DNA of 8,848 bases. Source: Gemmatimonadota bacterium (lineage in GTDB: Bacteria; Gemmatimonadota; Gemmatimonadetes; JACCXV01). The notes beneath the pieces are model-generated. The model saw only the letters and a program-made list of their open reading frames with translations. It was not told the origin of the DNA and made no database searches. This document shows, one piece after another, positions 1 through 5,444 of the stretch (position 1 is the first letter of the stretch; every line of letters begins with the position of its first letter). A program made the position numbers and the translations under genes. The stretch covers positions 1-8,848 of the forward strand of contig JACCXV010000257.1 of assembly GCA_013696835.1 (NCBI GenBank). Direction: 5' to 3'.

Positions 1-1068
1 GCACAGGAGCAGGCGGCCTGCCGCGCGATCGGCAACGTGCTCGAGGGTGCGACCGACGTGGTCCTGACGACGCACGTCAACCCCGACGCCGACGGACTGG
101 GCGCCGAGGCCGCGCTCGCCGGGTGGCTGGGATCCCGCGGGATCCGGACGCGGATTCTCAACGCCGATCCGCCGCCGCGCCAGTTCGCGTTCCTGGCCAC
201 CGACGAAGTGCCGTTCGGCGTGTTCCGGAGCTTCGAGGAGGACGGTCTCGCATCGGTGGACGCGCTGGTGGTGCTGGATGCCAACTCCGCGGAGCGCCTG
301 GGCGCGGTCGGCACGGTGCTCCCGCGCCTGCAGGTCCCGCGCATTCGCATCGACCATCACGTGGCGCGGGAGCCGTCCGGGCCGCTCGACCTCGTGGATC
401 CGGGAGTCTCGTCCACGTCCGAGCTCGTGTACCGTCTGCTGCGCGCGCTGGGCGCTGCGATCCCGCCTTCCGTCGCCGTTCCGCTCTACGCGGGGATCGC
501 GTTCGACACCGGCTTCTTCCGCTACGCCAACACCACGCGCGAGACGTTGCTCGCCGCGGCGGATCTCCATGGGCGCGGAGTCGGCGACGCCGACCTCTTC
601 TCACGGATGTTCGAGACGCGCTCGGTGGAGCGCATGCGCCTGTGGGGGCGCGCGCTCAGCTCGCTGGCGGTGGAGTTCGACGGCCAACTGGTGTGGATGG
701 CGGTTGACCGGGCGCTGCTGGACGGCACCGGTGCGGGACCCGAGGATCTCGACGGGCTCGTGGAGCAGGGTCGCCTGGTGGAGGGGGTCCTGGTATCGGT
801 CCTGTTCCGCGAAGACGGGGCGGAGCGCGTCAAGGTCAGCTTCCGCTCGAAGGAAGGGTTCGACGTGAATGCGCTGGCCGGACGCTTCGGCGGCGGCGGG
901 CATGTCAACGCAGCCGGGGCGACGCTCGAGATGCCGCTGGCGCGCGCCGTAGCGCGGGTGCTGGAGGAGGCCCGAACGGCGCTCGAGGCGCGTGCCGCGG
1001 AGGGACGTTCCGCCGAGCCGAATGCACCATCAGGCTCGACGACGGACGGCCGGGGGACGTGGACGTGA
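1..1068 (+). CDS. nrnA: DHH/DHHA1 phosphoesterase, NrnA-type nanoRNase / pAp phosphatase (probably 5'-partial)
   Basis: Cytoplasmic Mn-dependent phosphoesterase. Characterised family members degrade 2-5 nt RNAs and convert 3'-phosphoadenosine 5'-phosphate (pAp) to AMP. Residues are numbered from the in-frame GTG at 37. Motif I THVNPDADGLG carries H13, D17 and D19; motif II VVLDANS carries D81; the DHH signature is D106-H107-H108; motif IV FDTGFFRY carries D157. The C-terminal DHHA1 domain ends in GGGGH (285-289) followed by NAAG, the usual substrate-binding loop. All expected metal ligands are present. The last ~40 residues are a disordered-looking tail rich in Ala, Ser and Gly. The frame is open from base 1 and the GTG at 37 has no Shine-Dalgarno sequence, so the true start may lie upstream; an internal start at 37 (343 aa) remains possible. 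The stop overlaps the start of the next gene as GTGA. The DHH/DHHA1 assignment is firm; NrnA rather than another DHH subfamily is likely but less certain. Confidence 0.9.
   Translation, partial: AQEQAACRAIGNVLEGATDVVLTTHVNPDADGLGAEAALAGWLGSRGIRTRILNADPPPRQFAFLATDEVPFGVFRSFEEDGLASVDALVVLDANSAERLGAVGTVLPRLQVPRIRIDHHVAREPSGPLDLVDPGVSSTSELVYRLLRALGAAIPPSVAVPLYAGIAFDTGFFRYANTTRETLLAAADLHGRGVGDADLFSRMFETRSVERMRLWGRALSSLAVEFDGQLVWMAVDRALLDGTGAGPEDLDGLVEQGRLVEGVLVSVLFREDGAERVKVSFRSKEGFDVNALAGRFGGGGHVNAAGATLEMPLARAVARVLEEARTALEARAAEGRSAEPNAPSGSTTDGRGTWT
1052..1057 (+). promoter_or_regulatory. Ribosome-binding site that decides the start of the deoxyhypusine-synthase-like gene
   Basis: A GGGGGA purine run ends 7 bases before the GTG at 1065 but only 1 base before the alternative in-frame GTG at 1059. 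The spacing favours 1065. That GTG also shares four bases (GTGA) with the stop of the preceding phosphoesterase gene, the usual geometry of translational coupling. Confidence 0.55.
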
Positions 1069-2324
1069 GCGATCGCAGCCGCTTGCTCGGTGGGGCGCGC
1101 ATCTGGCCCGACCCCCTGCGCGGGGGGGAAACGCTCGCGGATCTGGTCGACAACGCCTTCCTCGCCTACAACGGGGGACGCCTGCGGGAGGCCTGCCAGC
1201 TGCTCACCCGCAAGATCCTCGGGGAGGACGTGCTCGTCGGCCTGAGCCTGACCGGGGCCCTGACCCCGGCGGGGTTGGGGCGCTCCTGCCTGATCCCGCT
1301 GGTGCGCGCGGGCTTCGTGGACTGGATCGTCTCCACCGGCGCGAACCTGTACCACGACACGCACTTCGGGATCGGGCTGGCGATGCATCGCGGCTCGCCC
1401 TTTCTCGACGACACCCTTCTGCGCCGCGAAGGCGTCGTACGCATCTACGACATCCTCTTCGAGTACGAGGTGCTGCTCTCGACCGATGCCTTCTTCCGCG
1501 AGATCGTGTGCCAACCCGAGTTCCAGAGCGAGATGGGAACGGCCGAGTTCCACTGGCAGGTGGGGAAATACGTCGCGGCCCGCGAGCAAGCCCTCGGGCT
1601 CGAGGACGCGAGCCTGCTCGCCTGCTGCCACCGCTACGGCGTGCCAGTCTACACCTCCTCGCCGGGTGACTCCTCGATCGGCATGAACGTGGCCGCGCTG
1701 GAGCTGGCGGGGAACGGCTGTCGGATCAATCCCTCGATCGACGTCAACGAGACCGCGGCGCTCGTGCTGGACCGCAAGCGCGCCGGCGGCCGCAGCGCGC
1801 TGGTGATCCTCGGCGGCGGCTCCCCGAAGAACTTCGTGCTGCAGACGGAGCCGCAGATCCAGGAGGTGCTGGGCATCGCCGAGGCGGGGCACGACTACTA
1901 CCTGCAGTGCACGGATGCGCGCCAGGACACGGGCGGTCTCTCGGGTGCCACACCCGCCGAGGCGGTCTCGTGGGGGAAGGTCGATCCGGACCGCTTGCCC
2001 GACGCCGTCGTCGTCTACACCGACACGACGATCGCGCTGCCGATCCTCACGGCTTACGCGCTCACGCGCACGGCACCTCGCGAGCCGCGCCGGCTCTACC
2101 ATCGGCGAGCCGAGGTACTGGACGACCTCACGCGTGCCTACGCCGAGGCGCGCGCCGAGGCTTCGCAGGCCCCGGCCTCGCACGCCACGGCCTCGCAGGC
2201 CCCGACCCTCTGGGCGGGGCGGGATCATCCCGGCGGGCCCTCGGGAGACGAATCCGGAGGTGGCGCGGCGATCGGTCGCGCGACCGCCGTGACCGAGGAA
2301 GGCGCACCGCTGGAGGCGGATTAG
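1065..2324 (+). CDS. Deoxyhypusine synthase family protein (bacterial DHS-like; probable homospermidine/polyamine enzyme)
   Basis: NAD-dependent aminobutyl-transfer fold of the deoxyhypusine synthase family (PF01916). In eukaryotes and archaea the enzyme moves the aminobutyl group of spermidine to a lysine of eIF5A/aIF5A. Bacteria lack that target, and bacterial homologues are commonly linked to homospermidine formation. Numbering is from GTG 1065 (419 aa). Visible are the N-terminal segment with SLTGAL (61-66) and STGANLYHD (90-98), GDSSIG (201-206), PSIDVNE, the glycine loop ILGGGSPKN (248-256), and SWGK with K305 matching the catalytic lysine (human K329). By eye against the human enzyme from memory, H288 corresponds to Asn256 and D316 to Leu292 (or a neighbouring Gly), while D313 seems kept. 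The core ends near residue 340. The remaining ~80 residues are low complexity, with a tandem ASQAP/ASHAT repeat. Family membership is firm; the substrate is inferred. It is coupled to the upstream phosphoesterase gene by a 4-base overlap. Confidence 0.88.
   Translation: MSDRSRLLGGARIWPDPLRGGETLADLVDNAFLAYNGGRLREACQLLTRKILGEDVLVGLSLTGALTPAGLGRSCLIPLVRAGFVDWIVSTGANLYHDTHFGIGLAMHRGSPFLDDTLLRREGVVRIYDILFEYEVLLSTDAFFREIVCQPEFQSEMGTAEFHWQVGKYVAAREQALGLEDASLLACCHRYGVPVYTSSPGDSSIGMNVAALELAGNGCRINPSIDVNETAALVLDRKRAGGRSALVILGGGSPKNFVLQTEPQIQEVLGIAEAGHDYYLQCTDARQDTGGLSGATPAEAVSWGKVDPDRLPDAVVVYTDTTIALPILTAYALTRTAPREPRRLYHRRAEVLDDLTRAYAEARAEASQAPASHATASQAPTLWAGRDHPGGPSGDESGGGAAIGRATAVTEEGAPLEAD
2160..2204 (+). 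repeat. Three tandem 15-bp units inside the C-terminal tail of the deoxyhypusine-synthase-like gene
   Basis: Three consecutive 15-base units of the type GCYTCGCAGGCCCCG lie in frame, encoding ASQAP, ASHAT and ASQAP. The first and third differ by one base (a silent T/C change); the middle unit carries two further changes. The length is a multiple of three, so copy-number change would not break the frame. The repeat sits outside the conserved catalytic core. Confidence 0.75.
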
Positions 2325-2478
2325 AAGCGCGGGACGACTGCCGCAAGCTGGACGCACTGGCAGCGCGCGGGTCGAGGGCGCTCTGGCGGGGGCCGGCCCG
2401 GCGCGGCCATATTCACGGCGCTTCGTTCCCGCGGCTCCCGGTTCAACCTTGGCGCTGGCGTCCCAGGCGCTTCTCCCC
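2325..2478. other. Intergenic gap between the deoxyhypusine-synthase-like gene and the M20 peptidase
   Basis: About 154 GC-rich bases with no supported gene. The only AT-leaning element is CATATT at 2408-2413, which could act as a weak -10 box for the peptidase gene, but no convincing -35 lies 16-18 bases upstream. I see no strong terminator hairpin followed by a T-run. Confidence 0.4.
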
Positions 2479-3783
2479 ATGTCCTCACCCGCCACGCTCC
2501 GGCGCGCTCCCCTTGCGGGGGCGGCGCTCCTCCACCTCCTGGTGGTTCCGATCCTGATGTCCGCTCCACTGCCGGCGCAGGAGCTCGACTCGGACGTCGC
2601 GCGGCTGCTGCGCCGCTCCGACGTGAACCAGGCTTTGCGGGAGATCGGCGTCCGGCACGAACAGGTGCTGAGCTGGCAGCGCGCCCTGGCGCGCATCCCC
2701 GCTCCCACCGGCGACGAGGGCGCACGCGCCCGCTTCGTCCAGCGGCAGTTCCAGATCCTGGGGCTGGAGGACATCGGCATCGACGGGATGGGGAACGTCC
2801 TGGGCTCCTGGCCCCGCGCGCGAGTACGCCCCCGGATCCTGCTCACAGCGCACCTCGACACGGTGTTCCCGGCCGGGACGCCGCTCGAGCACGACTGGTT
2901 CGGTCCGCGCCTCGTCGGCCCCGGCGTGCACGACAACGCGCGTGGCATCGCCGTGCTGCTCGGCGCTGCCGAGGCGTTCGTCCGTGCCGGCCCGCTGTTG
3001 AACGCATCCGTGGTCTTCGCGTGCACGGTGGGGGAGGAGGGCCTGGGCGACCTGCGCGGCATGAAGGAGCTGTTCCGGCCCGGCGGCGCAGCCGAGGGCG
3101 TGGACTACGTCATCAACGTCGACGGGCCCGGGCTGGATCGCATCGTGAATCGAGGCCTGGGGAGTCGCCGCTATCGCGTGACGTACCGCGGCCCGGGGGG
3201 TCACAGCTGGAACGACTTCGGGCTCGTGAACCCCGCCAACGCGCTCGGGCGGGCGATCACGCGGCTGGCCTCGATCCCGCTCCCGTCGAGCCCCCGCTCG
3301 AGCCTGAACGTGGGCCGGGTGGGAGGCGGCACCTCCGTGAACACGATCCCTCAGGAAGCCTGGATGGAGGTCGACATCCGCTCCGAGGCTGCCGAGACCC
3401 TGATGCGCGTGGAGCGCGAGGCGATGGATGCGCTCGTGGACGTGCTGCGTGAGGAGCGCGAGGTGCACGGCGACGACCGTCTGGAGCTGGACGCGGAGCT
3501 CGTCGGCGATCGGCCCGCCGGCGCACTCCCGCCGAATGCACTGCTCGTCCGGGCCGTTCGCGCGGTCACGCGGGCCCTGGGCGTGGAGCCGGCGCTCAGC
3601 GTGTCGAGCACGGACGCGAACGTTCCACTTGCTCTCGGGGTGCCAGCCGTCAGCCTGGGTGGCGGCGGCGTGGGGGGCCGGGCGCACAGCCCCGAGGAGT
3701 GGTTCGACGCCGCCGAGGCGCAGCACGGTGTCGAGCGCGTCTTTCTCCTCGCGCTGCTGCTCGGATCGCTCCAGGAGGTGTAG
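2479..3783 (+). CDS. Exported M20-family zinc metallopeptidase
   Basis: Likely a periplasmic or secreted di-zinc aminopeptidase or dipeptidase. Numbering is from ATG 2479 (434 aa). The N-terminus reads as a Sec signal peptide: basic n-region with R8-R9, hydrophobic run AGAALLHLLVVPILM, then APLPAQ with cleavage near residues 33-34. The M20 core follows. The zinc and catalytic motif AHLDTVFP has H125 and D127; the bridging aspartate is D152 in VHDNARG; GEEG has catalytic E186 and metal ligand E187; D215 is in NVDG; the dimerisation-domain GGH has H242; the last zinc ligand is H403 in GGRAHSPEEW. The set is complete, so the enzyme should be active. An in-frame TTG at 2449 would add ten residues before the signal peptide, so ATG 2479 is preferred, although neither start has a good Shine-Dalgarno sequence. 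Substrate specificity cannot be read from the sequence; PepT-like/YqjE-like tripeptidases are the nearest named relatives I recognise. Confidence 0.9.
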   Translation: MSSPATLRRAPLAGAALLHLLVVPILMSAPLPAQELDSDVARLLRRSDVNQALREIGVRHEQVLSWQRALARIPAPTGDEGARARFVQRQFQILGLEDIGIDGMGNVLGSWPRARVRPRILLTAHLDTVFPAGTPLEHDWFGPRLVGPGVHDNARGIAVLLGAAEAFVRAGPLLNASVVFACTVGEEGLGDLRGMKELFRPGGAAEGVDYVINVDGPGLDRIVNRGLGSRRYRVTYRGPGGHSWNDFGLVNPANALGRAITRLASIPLPSSPRSSLNVGRVGGGTSVNTIPQEAWMEVDIRSEAAETLMRVEREAMDALVDVLREEREVHGDDRLELDAELVGDRPAGALPPNALLVRAVRAVTRALGVEPALSVSSTDANVPLALGVPAVSLGGGGVGGRAHSPEEWFDAAEAQHGVERVFLLALLLGSLQEV

Positions 3784-3812
3784 CTCACCCCGGCGCGTGA
3801 GGCTGGCGGCAC

Positions 3813-3834
3813 TCCCGGGCCGTCGGGATATTTT
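3813..3834 (+). terminator. Candidate weak intrinsic terminator after the M20 peptidase
   Basis: TCCCGG pairs with TCGGGA (five Watson-Crick pairs plus one G-U) around a 4-base GCCG loop, and is followed directly by TATTTT at 3829-3834. It begins 30 bases after the peptidase stop. The T-tract is short. The same AT-rich island could instead be part of a promoter for the HIRAN gene 45 bases downstream. Confidence 0.4.
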
Positions 3835-3878
3835 GGGATCGCCCCTTCACCGATCCGCAAGAGCTCGGCCGGGAGAGC

Positions 3879-4289
3879 ATGCGCTTCAGGGAAGACCCAC
3901 AGCCATCGTCGGGCGGCATCCGGCCTCCCGCGATCCACGCCGGTACCCTCGGCGCCGGAGCCGCCCTCGCGACTCCCCGCCTACCGCCGTCGGAGTTCAT
4001 CTGCACGGTGCATGGAGTCTGCTTCGACAACCGCTACCGCAAGCTCGCGCAGCTCGCCGTCGGCGACCCGCTCTATCTCCAGCGCGAGCACGGCAGCCGC
4101 ATCGACCAGAACGCGATCCGCGTCATGGACCCGCGCGTCGAACAGCTCGGCTACGTCCCCCCCGAGATCTCACGCTGGCTGGCGCCCCTCATCGATCGGG
4201 GCAACCCGACGCTCGCGCGCGTGCACCGGGTGTCCCGCAAGGACATTCCCTACTACGAGCGGCTGGTGATCGAGGTGGAAGTGCGCTAG
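3879..4289 (+). CDS. Small stand-alone HIRAN-domain protein
   Basis: A 136-residue protein whose residues ~39-117 match the HIRAN domain: EFICTVHGVCFDN, then a GDPLYLQREH strand, the IDQNAIRV motif, LGYVPPE and WLAPLIDRG. In eukaryotic HLTF/Rad5-type remodellers this domain binds single-stranded DNA 3' ends. In bacteria it occurs alone or fused to nucleases and helicases, and its role is mostly untested. The first ~38 residues are Gly/Pro/Ala-rich and probably disordered. No helicase or nuclease partner is encoded alongside. The ATG at 3879 is preceded by GGGAG, spaced rather close (about 3 bases). The gene ends 25 bases before the convergent LysM gene. Domain call is confident; cellular role (DNA-end recognition or repair) is inferred from the family only. 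Confidence 0.85.
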   Translation: MRFREDPQPSSGGIRPPAIHAGTLGAGAALATPRLPPSEFICTVHGVCFDNRYRKLAQLAVGDPLYLQREHGSRIDQNAIRVMDPRVEQLGYVPPEISRWLAPLIDRGNPTLARVHRVSRKDIPYYERLVIEVEVR

Positions 4290-4314
4290 GAGGGGACAGC
4301 GCCGCGGGCGGCTC

Positions 4315-4587
4315 TCAGGGCAGCTCCAGCACGAGGCCAGGGTAGAGCACGGGCGGATCGCCGACGCGCTGTCGGTTGGCCTCGGCGATGCGGGGCCACT
4401 GCGCCTCGTCCCCGTACACTTCGCGCGCGATCCCCGGCAGCGTGTCGCCCTGCCTTACACGATAGATGCGGTCGGGAGGCTGGCTCACGAGCGGAGCCTG
4501 CGGCAGGGGGGCGTCGGTTGGATCCGTGGCGTGCGGAAGACCGGGGGGGGTCAGGCCGCGTCCGAGAAGACGGTTCAGGAAGCCCAC
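4315..4587 (-). CDS. Small LysM-domain protein
   Basis: A 90-residue protein with one LysM domain at residues ~41-89: IYRVRQGDTLPGIAREVYGD, then WPRIAEAN, then a LYPGLVLELP ending. LysM modules bind N-acetylglucosamine-containing glycans such as peptidoglycan. Residues 15-40 are a Pro-rich linker. No signal peptide or transmembrane helix is visible; the short N-terminal MGFLNRLLGRG is amphipathic and resembles the leaders of other small bacterial LysM proteins. The start is GTG at 4587 on the minus strand, with a GGGA-type site about 6 bases upstream. It lies 89 bases downstream of the unknown 192-residue gene on the same strand and could be co-transcribed with it. It converges with the HIRAN gene with only 25 bases between stops. 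Domain assignment is solid; location and partner are not determined. Confidence 0.85.
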   Translation of the reverse strand: MGFLNRLLGRGLTPPGLPHATDPTDAPLPQAPLVSQPPDRIYRVRQGDTLPGIAREVYGDEAQWPRIAEANRQRVGDPPVLYPGLVLELP

Positions 4588-4676
4588 TGCGGTCCCGGTT
4601 CAGGTGCTGTAAGCGTATTCGGTGGCCGGCTAGCCGCCGCCTTGCCGGACGCGGGCGATCGGCCGGCGAGCGGCGC
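4588..4676. other. Short spacer between the unknown 192-aa gene and the LysM gene
   Basis: 89 bases with no gene. It contains a perfect 10-base palindrome CGGCTAGCCG (4627-4636). A slightly AT-richer patch (GTAAGCGTATTC, 4610-4621) could hold a minus-strand -10 element for the LysM gene, but no -35 is recognisable. Read-through from the upstream gene is equally plausible. Confidence 0.3.
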
Positions 4677-5255
4677 TCAATCGAAAGGCAGCTCCAGCTC
4701 GCCTTGACCCTCGGCCTCGGGCCCGCCAGCGTCGTCATCGTGACCGGCCGCGGAGCCGCCTGCGCGCCGCCGACGGCTGACCCAGCCCGGCTCCCGCCCC
4801 TCGATCAGGAATTCGACGAACGCCGCCTCGATGCCCGCGAGCCGGGGCCGTGTCAGCTTGAAGGTGGCGTGGCGCTCCGCACGCTGGAACGAGCTGAACA
4901 CGAGGTGAACCTCGCCCGTGGCATCCACGCGCGAGATGCGGATCTCGCGCTCGACCAGGGCTGCATCGTGGCGGCTGGGATCCGGCAGCAGGAAGGAGAT
5001 CCGCAGGCCCGAGGAGCCAAAATCCTCCACCTCGAGTCCGGGCTCGTCGATCTCCTCGAAGATTCTCCTCAGCCCCTCCACCAGATAGCGGTACTTCGCC
5101 TCGAACTCCTCGTCGGCACCCGGGGCCTCGGGCGGAGCCGCGACACGCCTGCGCTTCTCCGCGAGTCGCTCGCGAACCTCGGCGATGAACTGCTCGCGAT
5201 CCCGCAAACGGGCCACCCGGCTGGTGAGGGGACCGGGGAACACGGTCGGTGACAC
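4677..5255 (-). CDS. Conserved-looking hypothetical protein, 192 aa, cytoplasmic, charged
   Basis: I do not recognise the family. The product has no signal peptide or membrane segment. Residues ~14-40 are a highly charged helix (many Arg/Glu, coiled-coil-like). Residues ~50-150 look like a compact alpha/beta domain: helix EEFEAKYRYLVEGLRRIFEEI, then strands around LEVEDFGSSGLRISFLL, VEREIRISRV, GEVHLVFSSFQ and ATFKLTRP, then the helix GIEAAFVEFLIEG. A basic RRRR patch and an acidic/Gly linker (161-185) precede the extreme C-terminal ELELPFD. Codon use and GC match the neighbours, so it looks real: it is the only frame here whose translation has regular alternating secondary structure. GTG 5255 is one of two starts within a 12-bp tandem repeat (the other is GTG 5243); neither has a Shine-Dalgarno site, and a later TTG at residue 17 is possible. 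A promoter-like pair lies just upstream. Confidence 0.7.
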   Translation of the reverse strand: MSPTVFPGPLTSRVARLRDREQFIAEVRERLAEKRRRVAAPPEAPGADEEFEAKYRYLVEGLRRIFEEIDEPGLEVEDFGSSGLRISFLLPDPSRHDAALVEREIRISRVDATGEVHLVFSSFQRAERHATFKLTRPRLAGIEAAFVEFLIEGREPGWVSRRRRAGGSAAGHDDDAGGPEAEGQGELELPFD

Positions 5256-5264
5256 GGTCGGTGA
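5241..5264. repeat. Perfect 12-bp tandem duplication at the start of the unknown 192-aa gene
   Basis: CACGGTCGGTGA occurs twice head to tail (5241-5252 and 5253-5264). On the minus strand each copy reads TCACCGACCGTG, so each ends in an in-frame GTG. The duplication therefore supplies two equivalent start codons four codons apart. Confidence 0.85.
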
Positions 5265-5279
5265 CAGGGGTGCGACGGG

Positions 5280-5308
5280 AGTCTACCCCCACGCCCCTGA
5301 CGCTGCAA
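5280..5308 (-). promoter_or_regulatory. Candidate sigma-70-like promoter for the unknown 192-aa gene
   Basis: On the minus strand, TTGCAG (5308-5303) and TAGACT (5285-5280) are separated by exactly 17 bases. The -10 matches the consensus at 4 of 6 positions and the -35 at 3 of 6. A transcript starting about 7 bases past the -10 would begin near 5273, leaving a very short leader before the GTG at 5255. Such matches occur by chance, so this is suggestive only. Confidence 0.3.
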
Positions 5309-5379
5309 GCGCGCCCGTGCACGGCGCACCAGGGGTAAAGATGCTACATTTCTCCCGCCCACGGCTTGTCCGGGAACGT

Positions 5380-5395
5380 CGGGGTGCCCACCCCG
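5380..5395 (+). other. Short GC hairpin upstream of the M1 peptidase
   Basis: CGGGGT and ACCCCG form a perfect 6-bp stem around a GCCC tetraloop, 50-65 bases upstream of the ATG. No T-tract follows, so it is not a terminator. It could structure the 5' leader or be an operator half-site pair, but at this GC content such hairpins arise often by chance. Confidence 0.35.
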
Positions 5396-5444
5396 GGGAC
5401 CCGCCGCCGGATCGATCCCCCATCCGCCCCCTCGTGGTCACGTC

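Larger units (their letters stand above)
5256..5444. other. Divergent intergenic region between the unknown 192-aa gene and the M1 peptidase
   Basis: 189 bases separating divergent genes, hence the natural place for two promoters. It holds the candidate minus-strand promoter and the hairpin listed separately. The only AT-rich patch for the plus direction is TAAAGATGCTACATTT (5336-5351), in which TACATT is a 4/6 match to a sigma-70 -10 box; no -35 is convincing. The M1 start codon has no obvious Shine-Dalgarno site. Confidence 0.4.

Noticed and set aside
2449..2478. TTG start for the M20 peptidase
   Set aside because: It would add ten residues before a complete signal peptide and has no ribosome-binding site; the ATG at 2479 fits better.
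522..3062. An 846-codon open frame on the minus strand spanning three plus-strand genes
   Set aside because: It lies antisense to well-supported conserved enzymes, its translation is Arg/Pro/Ser-rich without domain motifs, and long antisense frames are expected at about 70% GC.
4290..4314. Bidirectional terminator between the convergent HIRAN and LysM genes
   Set aside because: Only a 4-bp stem can be drawn in the 25-base gap and there is no T-tract on either strand.
4627..4636. 10-bp palindrome CGGCTAGCCG as an operator
   Set aside because: A single short palindrome with no second copy, and such GC palindromes are common by chance in this composition.
4518..5252. A 244-codon plus-strand open frame opposite the LysM and unknown genes
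   Set aside because: It overlaps the LysM gene on the other strand and nearly all of the 192-aa gene. The minus-strand frame has more protein-like alternating hydrophobic structure, although neither product of that locus is identified by homology here.
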